Below, one piece after another: positions 1 through 7,891 of a stretch of 64,000 nucleotides of DNA. The stretch is taken from assembly GCF_000023925.1 (NCBI RefSeq), contig NC_013169.1, positions 1,984,001 to 2,048,000 on the forward strand. The letters run 5' to 3'. The notes under the pieces were generated by a model. It searched no databases, was not told the origin of the DNA, and saw nothing but the letters and a program-made list of their open reading frames with translations. Every line of letters starts with the position of its first letter. The stretch's first letter is position 1. The DNA is from Kytococcus sedentarius DSM 20547. Its GTDB lineage: Bacteria; Actinomycetota; Actinomycetes; Actinomycetales; Dermatophilaceae. The translations under genes and the position numbers were made by a program.

Positions 1-540
1 CTCCAGCACACCCTCGGCCGGGGCGTCGGGCATCACCTGCGCCACGACGACCTCCTCGCTGACCTCGATGCCGGCCGCGCGCAGCGCCACGGTCGCCGCC
101 CCGGACTGCGAGCCCACCATCTGGGCGGTGCTGACCTGCTCGACCTCCTGCTCGGTGACCTTCTCGGGGAAGACCTGGCTGCGCGGCAGGATCTCGTCCT
201 CGCCCCCCAGCCAGGACCCGGCGAGGTCCCACCAGCTCACCTCGTGCCCCGGGCCGCCGTACATGGAGATGGTGGTCATGCGCAGGGCGCCCTCTGTGGG
301 GTGGGTCTCGTGGCCATCGACGCTGATCATCGGAGCGTCACCTGGACCGTCCTCGGAGAGCACGTCGTAGGCGTGGCCCGGCTTGAACACCACGTAGGGG
401 GCTGTGATGAGGTTGGACAGGAGCACGGCCAGCACGACGGCCAGGGCGCCCACCAGCAGGAGGACCGCCCCCAGCCGGCGGCCCGCCGAGCGGGACCGCC
501 CACGTGTGCTGCCGTGGTCGGAGTCGGGCGCCCAGGTCAT
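1..540 (-). CDS. YlbL-like PDZ/Lon-type membrane protease, N-terminal part
   Basis: The first 180 codons of a gene that runs off the left edge of the window. The product has a short basic N-terminus, one membrane segment at about residues 23-45, then the PYVVFKPG sequence typical of secreted Lon-like proteases with a PDZ domain (YlbL, mycobacterial Rv3194c family). It therefore sits in the membrane with its domains outside the cell. The S16 catalytic Ser/Lys part lies beyond the window, so activity cannot be checked. The ATG was chosen because the membrane segment follows at the usual distance. It is divergent from the DUF2342 gene, the same pairing as in mycobacteria, which supports the call. 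Confidence 0.85.
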   Translation of the reverse strand, partial: MTWAPDSDHGSTRGRSRSAGRRLGAVLLLVGALAVVLAVLLSNLITAPYVVFKPGHAYDVLSEDGPGDAPMISVDGHETHPTEGALRMTTISMYGGPGHEVSWWDLAGSWLGGEDEILPRSQVFPEKVTEQEVEQVSTAQMVGSQSGAATVALRAAGIEVSEEVVVAQVMPDAPAEGVLE

Positions 541-625
541 TGCGACATCATCGCACCGTGCTCGTGGCGGGAAGTGATGCCGGCCTGCGGGTGTTGCACG
601 CAGGACCACCGATCGGGAGGAACTC

Positions 626-2233
626 ATGAGCCAAGACAACCTGCCCCAGGGCAGCTCGGGCGCCGACGACGGCGAGAACCCGGACGGCGAGGGGTCGGGC
701 AACGACCCCATGAAGGACATGCTCCGGCAGTTCCTCGGCGACGCCGTGGACTCCCCGGAGGTGGACGAGATGCTCTCGGCCCTGGGGCTGAACGGCGCGG
801 GCGCCCCCGGTGCCGGTGCTGGTGGCGGCGCGATGGGGGGCAACCCGATGGCCGCGATGATGGCCAACAACCCGGCCGCCTTCGGCGCCATGCAGGCGCA
901 GTTCCAGCAGATGTTCGCCGGCGGTGACGAGGCCGTGAACGCCACCCTCGCCACCGACGTCGCCCGCCGCGCCGCCGCCCAGGGTGGCGACTCCTCGGTG
1001 GGCGAGGCCTCGCAGCGCGACGTGGAGCAGGTGAGCAACGTGGCCTCGCTGTGGCTGGACGCCGTCACCGAGTTCCCCGCCCTGGACGGACCCGCCCGCG
1101 TCGTGAGCCGCGCCGAGTGGGTGGAGAGCACCATGCCCTCCTGGGTGGAGGCCCTCACCCCCCTGGCCGATGGGGTGAACGACGCCGTGAGCGCCTCGCT
1201 CACCGACCGCCTCGGCGACGACCCCGAGGCCCTGCAGCAGCAGCTCCCGCCGGGTATGGGCCTGCCACCGGGTGTGGACATGAGCGCGATCATGGGGCAG
1301 ATGGCGCCGATGATGCGCAAGATGTCCAGCTCCATGTTCTCCATGCAGCTGGGCCAGGCCGCCGGCGCGCTGAGCCACGAGGTGGTCTCCGGCACCGACG
1401 TCGGCCTGCCCCTGGTGGGCGGTGAGCAGGTGCTGATGCTGCCGGCGAACGTGCGGGACTTCGCCGAGGGCCTGGAGATCGACCCGGCCGAGGTGATGCT
1501 CTTCCTGACCGTGCGCGAGAGCGCCCGCCAGCGCCTCTACGCCGGCGCCCCGTGGGTGCGCAGCCAGGTGCTCGAGGCCGTGCGGGCGTACGCCGCGGAC
1601 ATGCGCCTGGACACCGAGGGCATCGAGTCCAAGGTGGCCCAGGTGGACCCGACCGATCCCGAGGCCATGCAGAAGGTGCTGGCCGACGGGCTGTTCCACC
1701 CCGAGCCGAGCGAGTCCCAGAAGGCGGCCCTCACGCGGCTGGAGACCTGGCTGGCCCTGGTGGAGGGCTGGGTGGACGTGGTTACCGACCGCGCCACCCG
1801 CGGGACGCTGCCCCACGCCGACGCGCTGGCCGAGGTGGTCCGCCGCCGCCGCGCCACGCAGGGCCCGGCCGAGAAGACCTTCTCCGGGCTGGTGGGACTG
1901 GAGCTGCGCCCCCGCCGGATGCGGGACGCCGCCAACCTGTTCGCCGCCATGGAGGACAAGCACGGTGCCGCTGCGCGCGATGCGGTCTGGGACCACCCGG
2001 ACGTAGCCCCCGATGCGGCCGCCCTGGACGATGTCCTGGGCTTCGTGCAGGCCTGGGGCACCTCTGCCCCCGGCGAGATCACGGGCACTGACTTCGACAC
2101 CGAGCTGGCCAAGCTGCTCGATGCCGAGGGCAGCGGTCCGGGCGGTCTGAGCGGGTCCACCGGTCCGGCCGGGGACGGCCCCACGCAGGGCGACGGCGAC
2201 GACTCCGGTCAGGACGGCCCCGCCAAGGGCTGA
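626..2233 (+). CDS. DUF2342 zincin-like (putative zinc metalloprotease) protein
   Basis: 535 residues resembling the actinobacterial zincin-like DUF2342 family (Rv3195 neighbourhood), often annotated as zinc-dependent metalloprotease or F420-associated hydrolase; function unproven. Residues 1-100 are Gly/Ala/Met-rich low-complexity sequence, followed by the conserved helical domain and an acidic Gly-rich tail. A strong ribosome site, GGGAGGA, lies just before the ATG. The family segment that I recall as REAAHQRLFAHVPWL reads RESARQRLYAGAPWV here (about 297-311), so both histidines expected there are missing. This suggests loss of metal binding, or a divergent subfamily. It ends 27 bp from the convergent YgjP-type gene. 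Confidence 0.8.
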   Translation: MSQDNLPQGSSGADDGENPDGEGSGNDPMKDMLRQFLGDAVDSPEVDEMLSALGLNGAGAPGAGAGGGAMGGNPMAAMMANNPAAFGAMQAQFQQMFAGGDEAVNATLATDVARRAAAQGGDSSVGEASQRDVEQVSNVASLWLDAVTEFPALDGPARVVSRAEWVESTMPSWVEALTPLADGVNDAVSASLTDRLGDDPEALQQQLPPGMGLPPGVDMSAIMGQMAPMMRKMSSSMFSMQLGQAAGALSHEVVSGTDVGLPLVGGEQVLMLPANVRDFAEGLEIDPAEVMLFLTVRESARQRLYAGAPWVRSQVLEAVRAYAADMRLDTEGIESKVAQVDPTDPEAMQKVLADGLFHPEPSESQKAALTRLETWLALVEGWVDVVTDRATRGTLPHADALAEVVRRRRATQGPAEKTFSGLVGLELRPRRMRDAANLFAAMEDKHGAAARDAVWDHPDVAPDAAALDDVLGFVQAWGTSAPGEITGTDFDTELAKLLDAEGSGPGGLSGSTGPAGDGPTQGDGDDSGQDGPAKG

Positions 2234-2260
2234 CCCCCTGACTCCCACCCACAGGTGGGT

Positions 2261-2857
2261 TCACCCCTGCGGGTGGGCCCACCCATGGGAGACGCCGGAC
2301 AGGAAGACCATCGCGTCGGCGTACCGCGGGTAACGCTGCACGAGTGCCTTGAACGCCGGCCCGTGGTTGGCCTCCACGAGGTGCGCCAGTTCGTGGACGA
2401 CCACCGCGTCGACCACCCAGTCCGGCATGCCCTGCACCGCGTCGCTGATGCGGATGGTCCGCCGCCCCGTGTGGCACGAACCCCACCGGGCCTGCTGGTT
2501 GGTCACCCACCGGATCTCGGCCGGGGTGGCCAGTCCCTCGAAGTAGCTGCGGTTGAGCCGGTGGGCCCGGCGCTCCAGCGCCCCCTGGTCGGCCTCGTTG
2601 GCCCTTCGCCGCACCATCTTCTGCACCAGGGCGTGCACCGCGTCGGCCTCGGCCTGCGGGCTCATGCCGGCCGGCACGGCCACCTCGACCACGCCGTCCA
2701 CCCACCGCGCCGAGAGCGTCTTGCGGCGCCGCTCACTGCGGGTGATCACGACCTCGGGCTGCGGTGCCTGTGGAACGACGGGCTCGCCGGGGCCGAAGGT
2801 CCCCTCCCAGCCGTCGTCCCGCCGCTGGGCTCCCCCATCGATGGCTTCCCCCCACAT
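2261..2857 (-). CDS. YgjP-type M48-like metallopeptidase
   Basis: 198 residues. The signature is VVHELAHL with the zinc-binding HELAH at about 155-159 and a third ligand H165 in EANHGPAF. A WGSC motif about 45 residues earlier (QARWGSC) is typical of the YgjP/WLM-like family with a SprT-like fold. The substrate is unknown; cytoplasmic, with no signal peptide or membrane segment. The ATG was chosen because GAGGAG lies about 8 nt upstream and its position follows the stop of the upstream enoyl-CoA hydratase gene by only 2 nt, so the two are co-transcribed. The frame stays open far upstream, but that extension overlaps the hydratase gene and was discarded. Confidence 0.85.
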   Translation of the reverse strand: MWGEAIDGGAQRRDDGWEGTFGPGEPVVPQAPQPEVVITRSERRRKTLSARWVDGVVEVAVPAGMSPQAEADAVHALVQKMVRRRANEADQGALERRAHRLNRSYFEGLATPAEIRWVTNQQARWGSCHTGRRTIRISDAVQGMPDWVVDAVVVHELAHLVEANHGPAFKALVQRYPRYADAMVFLSGVSHGWAHPQG

Positions 2858-2859
2858 GG

Positions 2860-3702
2860 TCACTCTCCTCGGAAATTCGGTGTACGTCGTTCGGATGCTG
2901 CGGCGATCCCCTCGCGCAGGTCGGCCGTGGTGAGCGTGACCCCTTGGGCCAGTGCCTCCCACTGCAGGGCATCGGCCAGCGAACGGTGCCCGCCGTCGCG
3001 CAGAGCCACCGTCGTCAGCCGTTCGGCCTGCGGCGCGGTGTCGGCCACCGCCCGGGCCATCTCGAGGGCCTCTGGCAGCACCTGCTCGGCCGGGACCGAC
3101 CGCGAGGCGAGCCCCAGGCCGACGGCCTCGGCCCCCCGCACCCGGCGTCCCGTCAGCAGCATGTCCCGGGCGACCGGGAGCCCCACCGCCTGCGGAAGCA
3201 GCCACGTGGAGGCCATGCCCGGGTGCAGCCCCAAGGCGGTGAACGGCATGGCGAGCGCCGCCTCATCGGCCACGACCCGCAGGTCGCAGGCGAGGGCGAC
3301 GGCCAGGCCGGCCCCGATCGCATGGCCGTTGACGGCCGCGATGGTGGGCACCTCCACCCGGCCGATCGACAGCCAGGTGGCGTAGAAGCGCGCCATCCGC
3401 TCCCGCAGCAGGGTCGCCGGCGCGTCCGGCTCGGCGACGATCCAGTCGAGCTGGCCACCGGCGCAGAAGGCCGGGCCGCGACCAGTGACGACCACCGCGC
3501 GCAGGGCACGCCGCCCGGCGAGCTCGGCCACCACCTGCTCCCAGGAGGCGGTCATCTCCTCGCTCATGGCGTTGCGCTTGTCGGGCAGCGCGAGCTCGAC
3601 CACGGCGATCTCGCCGGATCCGTGCGGCACGAGGTGCAGGGCGAGGTCCGGGTGGTCGGTGGTCACGGCATCGGGTGGCAGGTGGCTGGCGGCGCTGGTC
3701 AT
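2860..3702 (-). CDS. Enoyl-CoA hydratase/isomerase (crotonase) family protein
   Basis: 280-residue crotonase. Visible landmarks are ALPDKRNAMS, the oxyanion-hole segment with FCAGGQLDW, and VNGHAIGAGLAVALACDLR, which carries the second oxyanion loop. The catalytic Glu positions of fatty-acid hydratases are not clearly both present (the region reads ALGLHPGMASTW), so the reaction and acyl substrate are open; soluble, CoA-dependent lipid or amino-acid catabolism is likely. The ATG has no ribosome-binding sequence, but a TAGCGT -10-like hexamer ends 7 nt before it, suggesting a leaderless message. First gene of a two-gene unit with the YgjP-type peptidase. Confidence 0.85.
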   Translation of the reverse strand: MTSAASHLPPDAVTTDHPDLALHLVPHGSGEIAVVELALPDKRNAMSEEMTASWEQVVAELAGRRALRAVVVTGRGPAFCAGGQLDWIVAEPDAPATLLRERMARFYATWLSIGRVEVPTIAAVNGHAIGAGLAVALACDLRVVADEAALAMPFTALGLHPGMASTWLLPQAVGLPVARDMLLTGRRVRGAEAVGLGLASRSVPAEQVLPEALEMARAVADTAPQAERLTTVALRDGGHRSLADALQWEALAQGVTLTTADLREGIAAASERRTPNFRGE

Positions 3703-3709
3703 GGGGAGC

Positions 3710-3715
3710 ACGCTA
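3710..3715 (-). promoter_or_regulatory. Leaderless -10 element for the enoyl-CoA hydratase gene
   Basis: TAGCGT on the minus strand is separated from the ATG by 7 nt with no purine-rich ribosome site in between. This places the transcript start at or next to the start codon. The same spacing recurs at about a dozen genes of the window. Confidence 0.45.
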
Positions 3716-3775
3716 GCCGCGCCCGCCGACAGGCCCGTCGCCCCGCCCCTGGGGATGTGGACGAGCAGCGCCGTC

Positions 3776-3809
3776 GGCGTCGTCCGACCACCGGTGGCCG
3801 GACGACGCC
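3776..3809. promoter_or_regulatory. 34-bp near-perfect palindrome between divergent genes
   Basis: Two arms (GGCGTCGTCCG and CGGACGACGCC) flank a central CCACCGGTGG, forming an uninterrupted dyad with a single A/C mismatch (positions 3787 and 3798). It lies in the 199-bp gap between the divergent hydratase and E1-like genes. A terminator is not expected there, so an operator or a structured leader of the E1-like gene is more likely. No regulator can be assigned from the sequence. Confidence 0.45.
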
Positions 3810-3901
3810 CTCGGAGCCGACCACCCCGGAACGCGTGGGGCACTGCCTGAGCCGGCCGCCTGTGGACGAGCGGCGACCCCGTCGACGCGGCGGGTGTCAG
3901 G

Positions 3902-4921
3902 GTGCCGGGCATGGCCGAACTCGTCCGACTCCCCCACAGCCTGCGACCGGTGCTGCGCCACGACGGCGTGGTGCAGCTGGGCAGTCCCCCGGGCCGCTGC
4001 GTGGAGGTGCCCGGGCTCACCCGTGGCGAGTACACCTACCTGTGCGCGCTGGCCTCACCGCAGTCGCCGCGCAGCCACCGCCGGGCGCTGCGCGAGTCCG
4101 GGCTGGACCAGGCGACGCGGGACCGGTTGATCGCCCGCCTGCGCGAGCTCGATGCCGTGGTGGACGTCTCGGACCCGGCCCACGTGCGCGAGATGTGCGG
4201 CGCGCGCCGGGACCGCCTGCGCGGGGCCCTGCACCACCTGCTCGCCTCCGGGGCGACCGGCGGGTGGGAGACGATCGAGGCCCGCGACCGGGCGACGGTG
4301 GTGGTGGACCACGGACCGCCGTGGGCCGGCTGCGAGTCGGTGGGCACGGTGGCCAGTGGCCTGCTGGAGCGGCTGGACCAGGGGGGCGTGGGGCACCTGG
4401 TGGGGCCGGCTGCGGCACAGCGGTGGTGGCACGACCTGGGGGACGTGGGCTCGAGCGAGCTGGCGAGCCTGGTGGTGCCGGTGTTCTCCGCCCGGACCGA
4501 TGCGGTGATGCTGCGTCAGCTGGTGGAGGTGGGCATCCCACACCTGCCGGTGGTGGTCACCGCGGGATGGGTGAGCGTCGGGCCGCTGGTCCGGCCCGGT
4601 GGTGCGTGCACCGAGTGCGTGGTGCGGCACGAGGTGCCGGCCGAGCAGGTGGTCACCGAGTGGTTCGGCAGACTCCAGGAGTCGCCGCAGGTGCTGCCGG
4701 GTGCCGCCGAGGGCAATCCGCCGGAGGACCTGGTGGACTGGGCGGTCCGATGGGGTGGGCGCACCGCGCTGTGGGCGCTCGACGGGGCAGCCGGCACAGG
4801 GGCTGGGGGCGGCACCGGGGAGCAGGTGGCCACGCGGGTCAGCGTGATCGCCCACTCCCCGATGCCCCGGGTGGAGCAGTTCGGGGTGCACCCGGACTGC
4901 TGGTGCGCCCGCAGGGCGTAA
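3902..4921 (+). CDS. Degenerate ThiF/E1-like protein
   Basis: 339 residues. The second half resembles ThiF/E1-type proteins of the actinobacterial kind found beside whiB7 and uvrD2: VSVGPLVRPGGACTECV is the typical substrate-loop/zinc motif and HPDCWCARR near the C-terminus supplies two further cysteines, so a CxxC...CxC zinc site is likely. The nucleotide-binding glycine loop expected near VGHLVGPAAAQRWW is not intact and no catalytic Arg finger is obvious, so adenylation is doubtful; residues 1-150 look like a winged-helix or precursor-recognition region. Function unknown. Start is GTG at the first position or the in-frame ATG at 3911. Convergent with whiB7. Confidence 0.7.
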   Translation: MPGMAELVRLPHSLRPVLRHDGVVQLGSPPGRCVEVPGLTRGEYTYLCALASPQSPRSHRRALRESGLDQATRDRLIARLRELDAVVDVSDPAHVREMCGARRDRLRGALHHLLASGATGGWETIEARDRATVVVDHGPPWAGCESVGTVASGLLERLDQGGVGHLVGPAAAQRWWHDLGDVGSSELASLVVPVFSARTDAVMLRQLVEVGIPHLPVVVTAGWVSVGPLVRPGGACTECVVRHEVPAEQVVTEWFGRLQESPQVLPGAAEGNPPEDLVDWAVRWGGRTALWALDGAAGTGAGGGTGEQVATRVSVIAHSPMPRVEQFGVHPDCWCARRA

Positions 4922-4945
4922 CGGCGCCGCGCCAGCGGGCTGCAC

Positions 4946-4979
4946 GGCAACCGGCGGCGCGCCGCCGTGGTGTGCTGCC
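4946..4979. terminator. GC-rich palindrome between convergent genes
   Basis: CGGCGGCGCGCCGCCG is self-complementary and is flanked by GGCA/TGCC arms. It lies in the 61-bp gap between the ends of the E1-like gene and whiB7, so it could stop transcription from both sides. There is no T-tract, which is common in high-GC actinobacteria. Confidence 0.4.
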
Positions 4980-4982
4980 GCA

Positions 4983-5273
4983 TCAGGCCGCGATGGGGTG
5001 CTTGCGCGGACGTCCTCGCGGACGCTTTCGCGGCAGCACCCGGCCGGCCTCGATGAGCTCGCCGCCCCACACACCCCAGGGCTCGCGGCGCTCCAAGGCA
5101 CCCTCGAGGCAGAGGGTGCGCACGGGGCAGGCGTGGCACAGGGACTTGGCGTACTCGACACCCGTGGGGGTGTCGGCGAACCAGGTGTCGGGGTCGTTCT
5201 CGAGGCAGGGCAGGGGGCGCCCGGCCACACGGGCTTGGTCGATGAGTGTCTGGTGATCTGCCAGGGCCAACAT
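4983..5273 (-). CDS. whiB7: WhiB7 redox/antibiotic-stress transcription factor
   Basis: 96 residues. Four cysteines (C23, C46, C49, C55 in LPCLEND and CHACPVRTLC) would bind the 4Fe-4S cluster. The G(V/I)WGG turn (GVWGGE, about 67-72) binds the housekeeping sigma factor. A C-terminal RGRPR AT-hook (86-90) distinguishes WhiB7 from other Wbl proteins. WhiB7 activates intrinsic drug-resistance genes and its own gene at promoters with an AT-rich block beside the -35 box. The ATG was chosen because GGAAGGA precedes it and the protein then has family length; upstream in-frame codons were rejected. It is preceded by a leader of about 360 nt with a small ORF, and follows uvrD2 on the same strand. Confidence 0.95.
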   Translation of the reverse strand: MLALADHQTLIDQARVAGRPLPCLENDPDTWFADTPTGVEYAKSLCHACPVRTLCLEGALERREPWGVWGGELIEAGRVLPRKRPRGRPRKHPIAA

Positions 5274-5437
5274 GCCTGGGAGTTCCTTCCGAGGTCTTCG
5301 GGTGGGTCCCTGCGCCGCACGGGGGCAGGGAGCGGCACGCGCCGAGGCGACGTGCAAGGGCAGCAGGTGCCGAGGGGAGTCGATGCGGTGCCCGCAGACT
5401 CAGGACGCGGGGGCCGGGGGTGCCGGCGCGCCAGACG
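5274..5437 (-). promoter_or_regulatory. whiB7 leader segment downstream of the small ORF
   Basis: 164 nt of non-coding leader between the small upstream ORF and whiB7. It contains several GC-rich inverted repeats, the clearest being GCACG...CGTGC at 5335-5355. This is the place where a ribosome-controlled attenuator hairpin would be expected from whiB7 leaders of other actinobacteria. No T-tract follows any hairpin, so termination here is inferred only. Confidence 0.4.
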
Positions 5438-5563
5438 TCAGCCCAGAGGCAGAACCGCGATGAGGTGGGAGCGGGCCTGCACAGGACGGCGGTCGGCTGT
5501 CACAGGGGCAACGCGGAGACGCGCGGCGTGAGCCACGGCGTTGATGTTCATCGTGTTGATCAT
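5438..5563 (-). CDS. Small upstream ORF in the whiB7 leader (leader peptide)
   Basis: 41 codons starting MINTMNINAVAHAARL and ending VLPLG. It has the strongest ribosome site near here, GAAGGAGGA about 8 nt before the ATG, lies in the 5' leader of whiB7, and stops 164 nt before it. In mycobacteria and streptomycetes whiB7 is induced by ribosome-targeting drugs through translation of such an upstream ORF and relief of attenuation; by analogy this peptide would sense ribosome stalling. The peptide sequence itself matches nothing I know, so the role rests on position and ribosome site. Later in-frame ATG at codon 5 is possible. Confidence 0.6.
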   Translation of the reverse strand: MINTMNINAVAHAARLRVAPVTADRRPVQARSHLIAVLPLG

Positions 5564-5641
5564 GGTTTCGCTCCTCCTTCCTCACTCGCGGTCAGATGCC
5601 CACCCGGCAGGACCGCACGCGGCCCCGGAAGGTGTGAGCCC

Positions 5642-5680
5642 ACACTATGCACACCGCCTCACCGGCGGCAATCCCTTTTT
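5642..5680 (-). promoter_or_regulatory. WhiB7-type autoregulated promoter of whiB7
   Basis: On the minus strand an A-tract (GAAAAAGGGA) directly abuts a -35 hexamer TTGCCG (5666-5671). CATAGT follows at 16 nt (5644-5649), or TAGTGT at 18 nt (5642-5647), as the -10. An AT-rich block touching the -35 box is the known binding signature of the WhiB7 AT-hook, so autoactivation is likely. This is one of the few A/T-rich patches in the whole window. The stretch from here to the end of uvrD2 holds no other gene. Confidence 0.55.
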
Positions 5681-5776
5681 CCCGGATGCGGGTTTCGTGG
5701 CCGAACCGAGACCTTGGGACCCACGTGCGGGGCCGTGACCATGCGCGAGGTGCCGGGCCTGGTCAGGCGGCCGGCC

Positions 5777-7891
5777 TCAGGCCTCGGCCTCGAACTTCTC
5801 GGCGACCTCCTGCGGGTCCGCCCCGCCCAGCACCCGGATGACGTCCGGCCCGAAGCGCTCCAGCTTGGCCCGGCCCACCCCGGAGACCCCGGCGAGGTCC
5901 TCCACGGCGTGCGGGTCAGCGGTGGCGATGCCCTCCAGCGTCGCGTCGTTGAAGATCACGAACGCCGGCTTGGAGAGCTTCAGCGCCAACGCCTTGCGCC
6001 AGGCTTTCAACGCCTCGAAGGTCTCGACGTCGTAGTCCGGCGGGCAGTCCGCGCACCGCCCCACCTTGGCCTGGGTGGCGTTCTCCAGCGGGGTGCCGCA
6101 CTGCCGGCACACCGCGGGCCGCCGCCGGGAGCGCTTCTTCCCGGGGCCGGTTGGCCGCTTCTCCGAGACGGCCTCCTGCCCCAGCACCGAGGCCGCACCG
6201 GCCAGGAAGCGCGACGGCTCGCGCTCGCTGCGCGCCCCCGCCCTGCCCCGCGCCCGGGTGAGGAACAGCCGGTCCTCCGCGCGGGTGATGCCGACGTAGG
6301 CCAACCGACGCTCCTCCGCGACGGCCTCCGGGGTGCGCGCCAGCGAGATCGGCATCAACCCCTCCGAGCAACCGACGATGAAGACCACCGGCCACTCCAG
6401 GCCCTTGGCCGCGTGCAGGGAGGCGAGGGTCACCCCATCCATCGCCGGGGCGTGCTGCTCGGCGGACCGGCGGTCGAGCTCGGCCACGAGGTCACCCATC
6501 CGGGCGTCGGGGTTCACCGCGGCGAGGTCCTCGGCCACGGACACCAGCGCCTGCAGGGACTCCCAGCGCTCCCGCTGCGCGCCGCTGGAGGCGGGCGGCT
6601 CGTGCGTCCACCCCGCCCCGGAGAGCACGTCGGTGGTCAGCCGCACCAGCGGCACCTCGCCGTCGTCGCTGCGCACCGCACCCCGCAGCAGCACGATGCC
6701 AGCCCGCACCTCCTGCCGTGCGAAGAAGCGCTCCCCGCCACGCACCAGGTAGGGCACCCCGGCGCGGGCGAGCGCGGTCTCGATCGCCTCGGACTGCCCG
6801 TTCGTGCGGAAGAGCACGGCGACGTCGCCCGGGGTCACGTCCTCCTGCGCCGTGAGCTGCCCGATGCGGTCGGCCACCCAGCGGGCCTCGGCCTCGTCGT
6901 CGTCGTGCACGCTCAGCTCGGGCTCGGGGCCGAGGGGGCGCTGCGAGTGCAGCTCCACCCGTCCCCCGGCGGCCTGCGGGTCCGCCGCGATCACCGCGTT
7001 GGCCACCTGCAGGATCTGCGGCGTGGACCGGTAGTTGCGGTGCAGCACCACCGAGGTGGTCTGCGGGTGCCGCGAGGGGAACTCCAGCAGGTGGCGCGGT
7101 GAGGCACCGGTGAAGGTGTAGATGGTCTGCGCCGCATCGCCCACCACGCAGACGTCGTGCCGCTCCCCCATCCACGCCTCCAGCAGGGCCTGCTGCACGG
7201 CATTGACGTCCTGGTACTCGTCCACCACGAAGTGGCGGTACTGCGAGCGGATGGTGCGCGCCACGTCCGGACGGTCGCGCAGGATGGCCAGCATGGACAG
7301 CAGCACGTCCTCGAAGTCCATGACCCCGCGGTCGCTGGCCACCTCGCCGTAGACCTCCAGCAGGCGGGCCATGGCCGAGGGGTCCAGTCCCCCGGCGGCC
7401 CGGGCCAGACGGCGCGCCTCGGCCGGGTAGGTGGCCGGCGTCAGCAACGACACCTTGGCCCACTCCACCTCGGCCGCGAGATCACGGATGGCCGCTCGGT
7501 CCACCTCCAGGCGCAGGCGACTGGCCGCCTCGGCCACCAACGGTGCCTTGGAGGCGATGATCTGCGGCGGCGCCCCACCCACCACCTGCGGGTGGAAGTA
7601 CTGCAGCTGCCGCAGCGCCGCGGCGTGGAAGGTCCGCGCCTGCACACCCGGCACCCCGAGCCCCCGCAGGCGGGTGCGCATCTCCCCCGCGGCGCGGGCC
7701 GTGAAGGTCACCGCGAGCACCTGCTGGGCGGGGAAGGCCCCGGCGTGCACCCCGTAGGCGATGCGGTGGGTGATGGCGCGGGTCTTGCCCGTGCCGGCAC
7801 CGGCCAGCACCCGCATGGCCCCGACCGGATTGGCCGCTACCTGCCGCTGCTCGGGGTCGAGCCCCTGGAGGATCTGCTCGGGATCAGCCAC
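5777..7891 (-). CDS. uvrD2: UvrD2 superfamily 1 DNA helicase
   Basis: 704-residue SF1A helicase. Walker A AGAGTGKT is at 30-37; motif II VVDEYQD, motif III GDAAQTIYTF, AAKGLEWPVV and motif VI YVGITRAEDR are all intact. Distinctive of mycobacterial UvrD2 are the tetracysteine element (CRQCGTPL...CADCP) and the C-terminal HRDC domain (about 620-700). It unwinds 3'-tailed DNA in repair. The GTG start was chosen because MADPEQIL is the natural N-terminus and it overlaps the nudC stop by 8 nt; the frame runs 15 codons further upstream into nudC. Co-transcribed nudC-uvrD2; whiB7 follows with its own promoter. Confidence 0.93.
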   Translation of the reverse strand: MADPEQILQGLDPEQRQVAANPVGAMRVLAGAGTGKTRAITHRIAYGVHAGAFPAQQVLAVTFTARAAGEMRTRLRGLGVPGVQARTFHAAALRQLQYFHPQVVGGAPPQIIASKAPLVAEAASRLRLEVDRAAIRDLAAEVEWAKVSLLTPATYPAEARRLARAAGGLDPSAMARLLEVYGEVASDRGVMDFEDVLLSMLAILRDRPDVARTIRSQYRHFVVDEYQDVNAVQQALLEAWMGERHDVCVVGDAAQTIYTFTGASPRHLLEFPSRHPQTTSVVLHRNYRSTPQILQVANAVIAADPQAAGGRVELHSQRPLGPEPELSVHDDDEAEARWVADRIGQLTAQEDVTPGDVAVLFRTNGQSEAIETALARAGVPYLVRGGERFFARQEVRAGIVLLRGAVRSDDGEVPLVRLTTDVLSGAGWTHEPPASSGAQRERWESLQALVSVAEDLAAVNPDARMGDLVAELDRRSAEQHAPAMDGVTLASLHAAKGLEWPVVFIVGCSEGLMPISLARTPEAVAEERRLAYVGITRAEDRLFLTRARGRAGARSEREPSRFLAGAASVLGQEAVSEKRPTGPGKKRSRRRPAVCRQCGTPLENATQAKVGRCADCPPDYDVETFEALKAWRKALALKLSKPAFVIFNDATLEGIATADPHAVEDLAGVSGVGRAKLERFGPDVIRVLGGADPQEVAEKFEAEA

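Noticed and set aside
548-2248. 566-codon minus-strand frame opposite the DUF2342 gene
   Set aside because: No recognisable domain, composition rich in Gly, His and Arg, no ribosome site, and complete overlap with a conserved gene.
2234-2290. Short CCCACC...GGTGGG hairpin after the DUF2342 gene
   Set aside because: Only a 6-bp stem with competing alternatives in a low-complexity stretch overlapping the neighbouring gene end; not reported as a terminator.
5335-5355. Hairpin in the whiB7 leader considered as a classical intrinsic terminator
   Set aside because: No T-tract follows, and other overlapping inverted repeats are equally plausible. Left as a candidate attenuator only.
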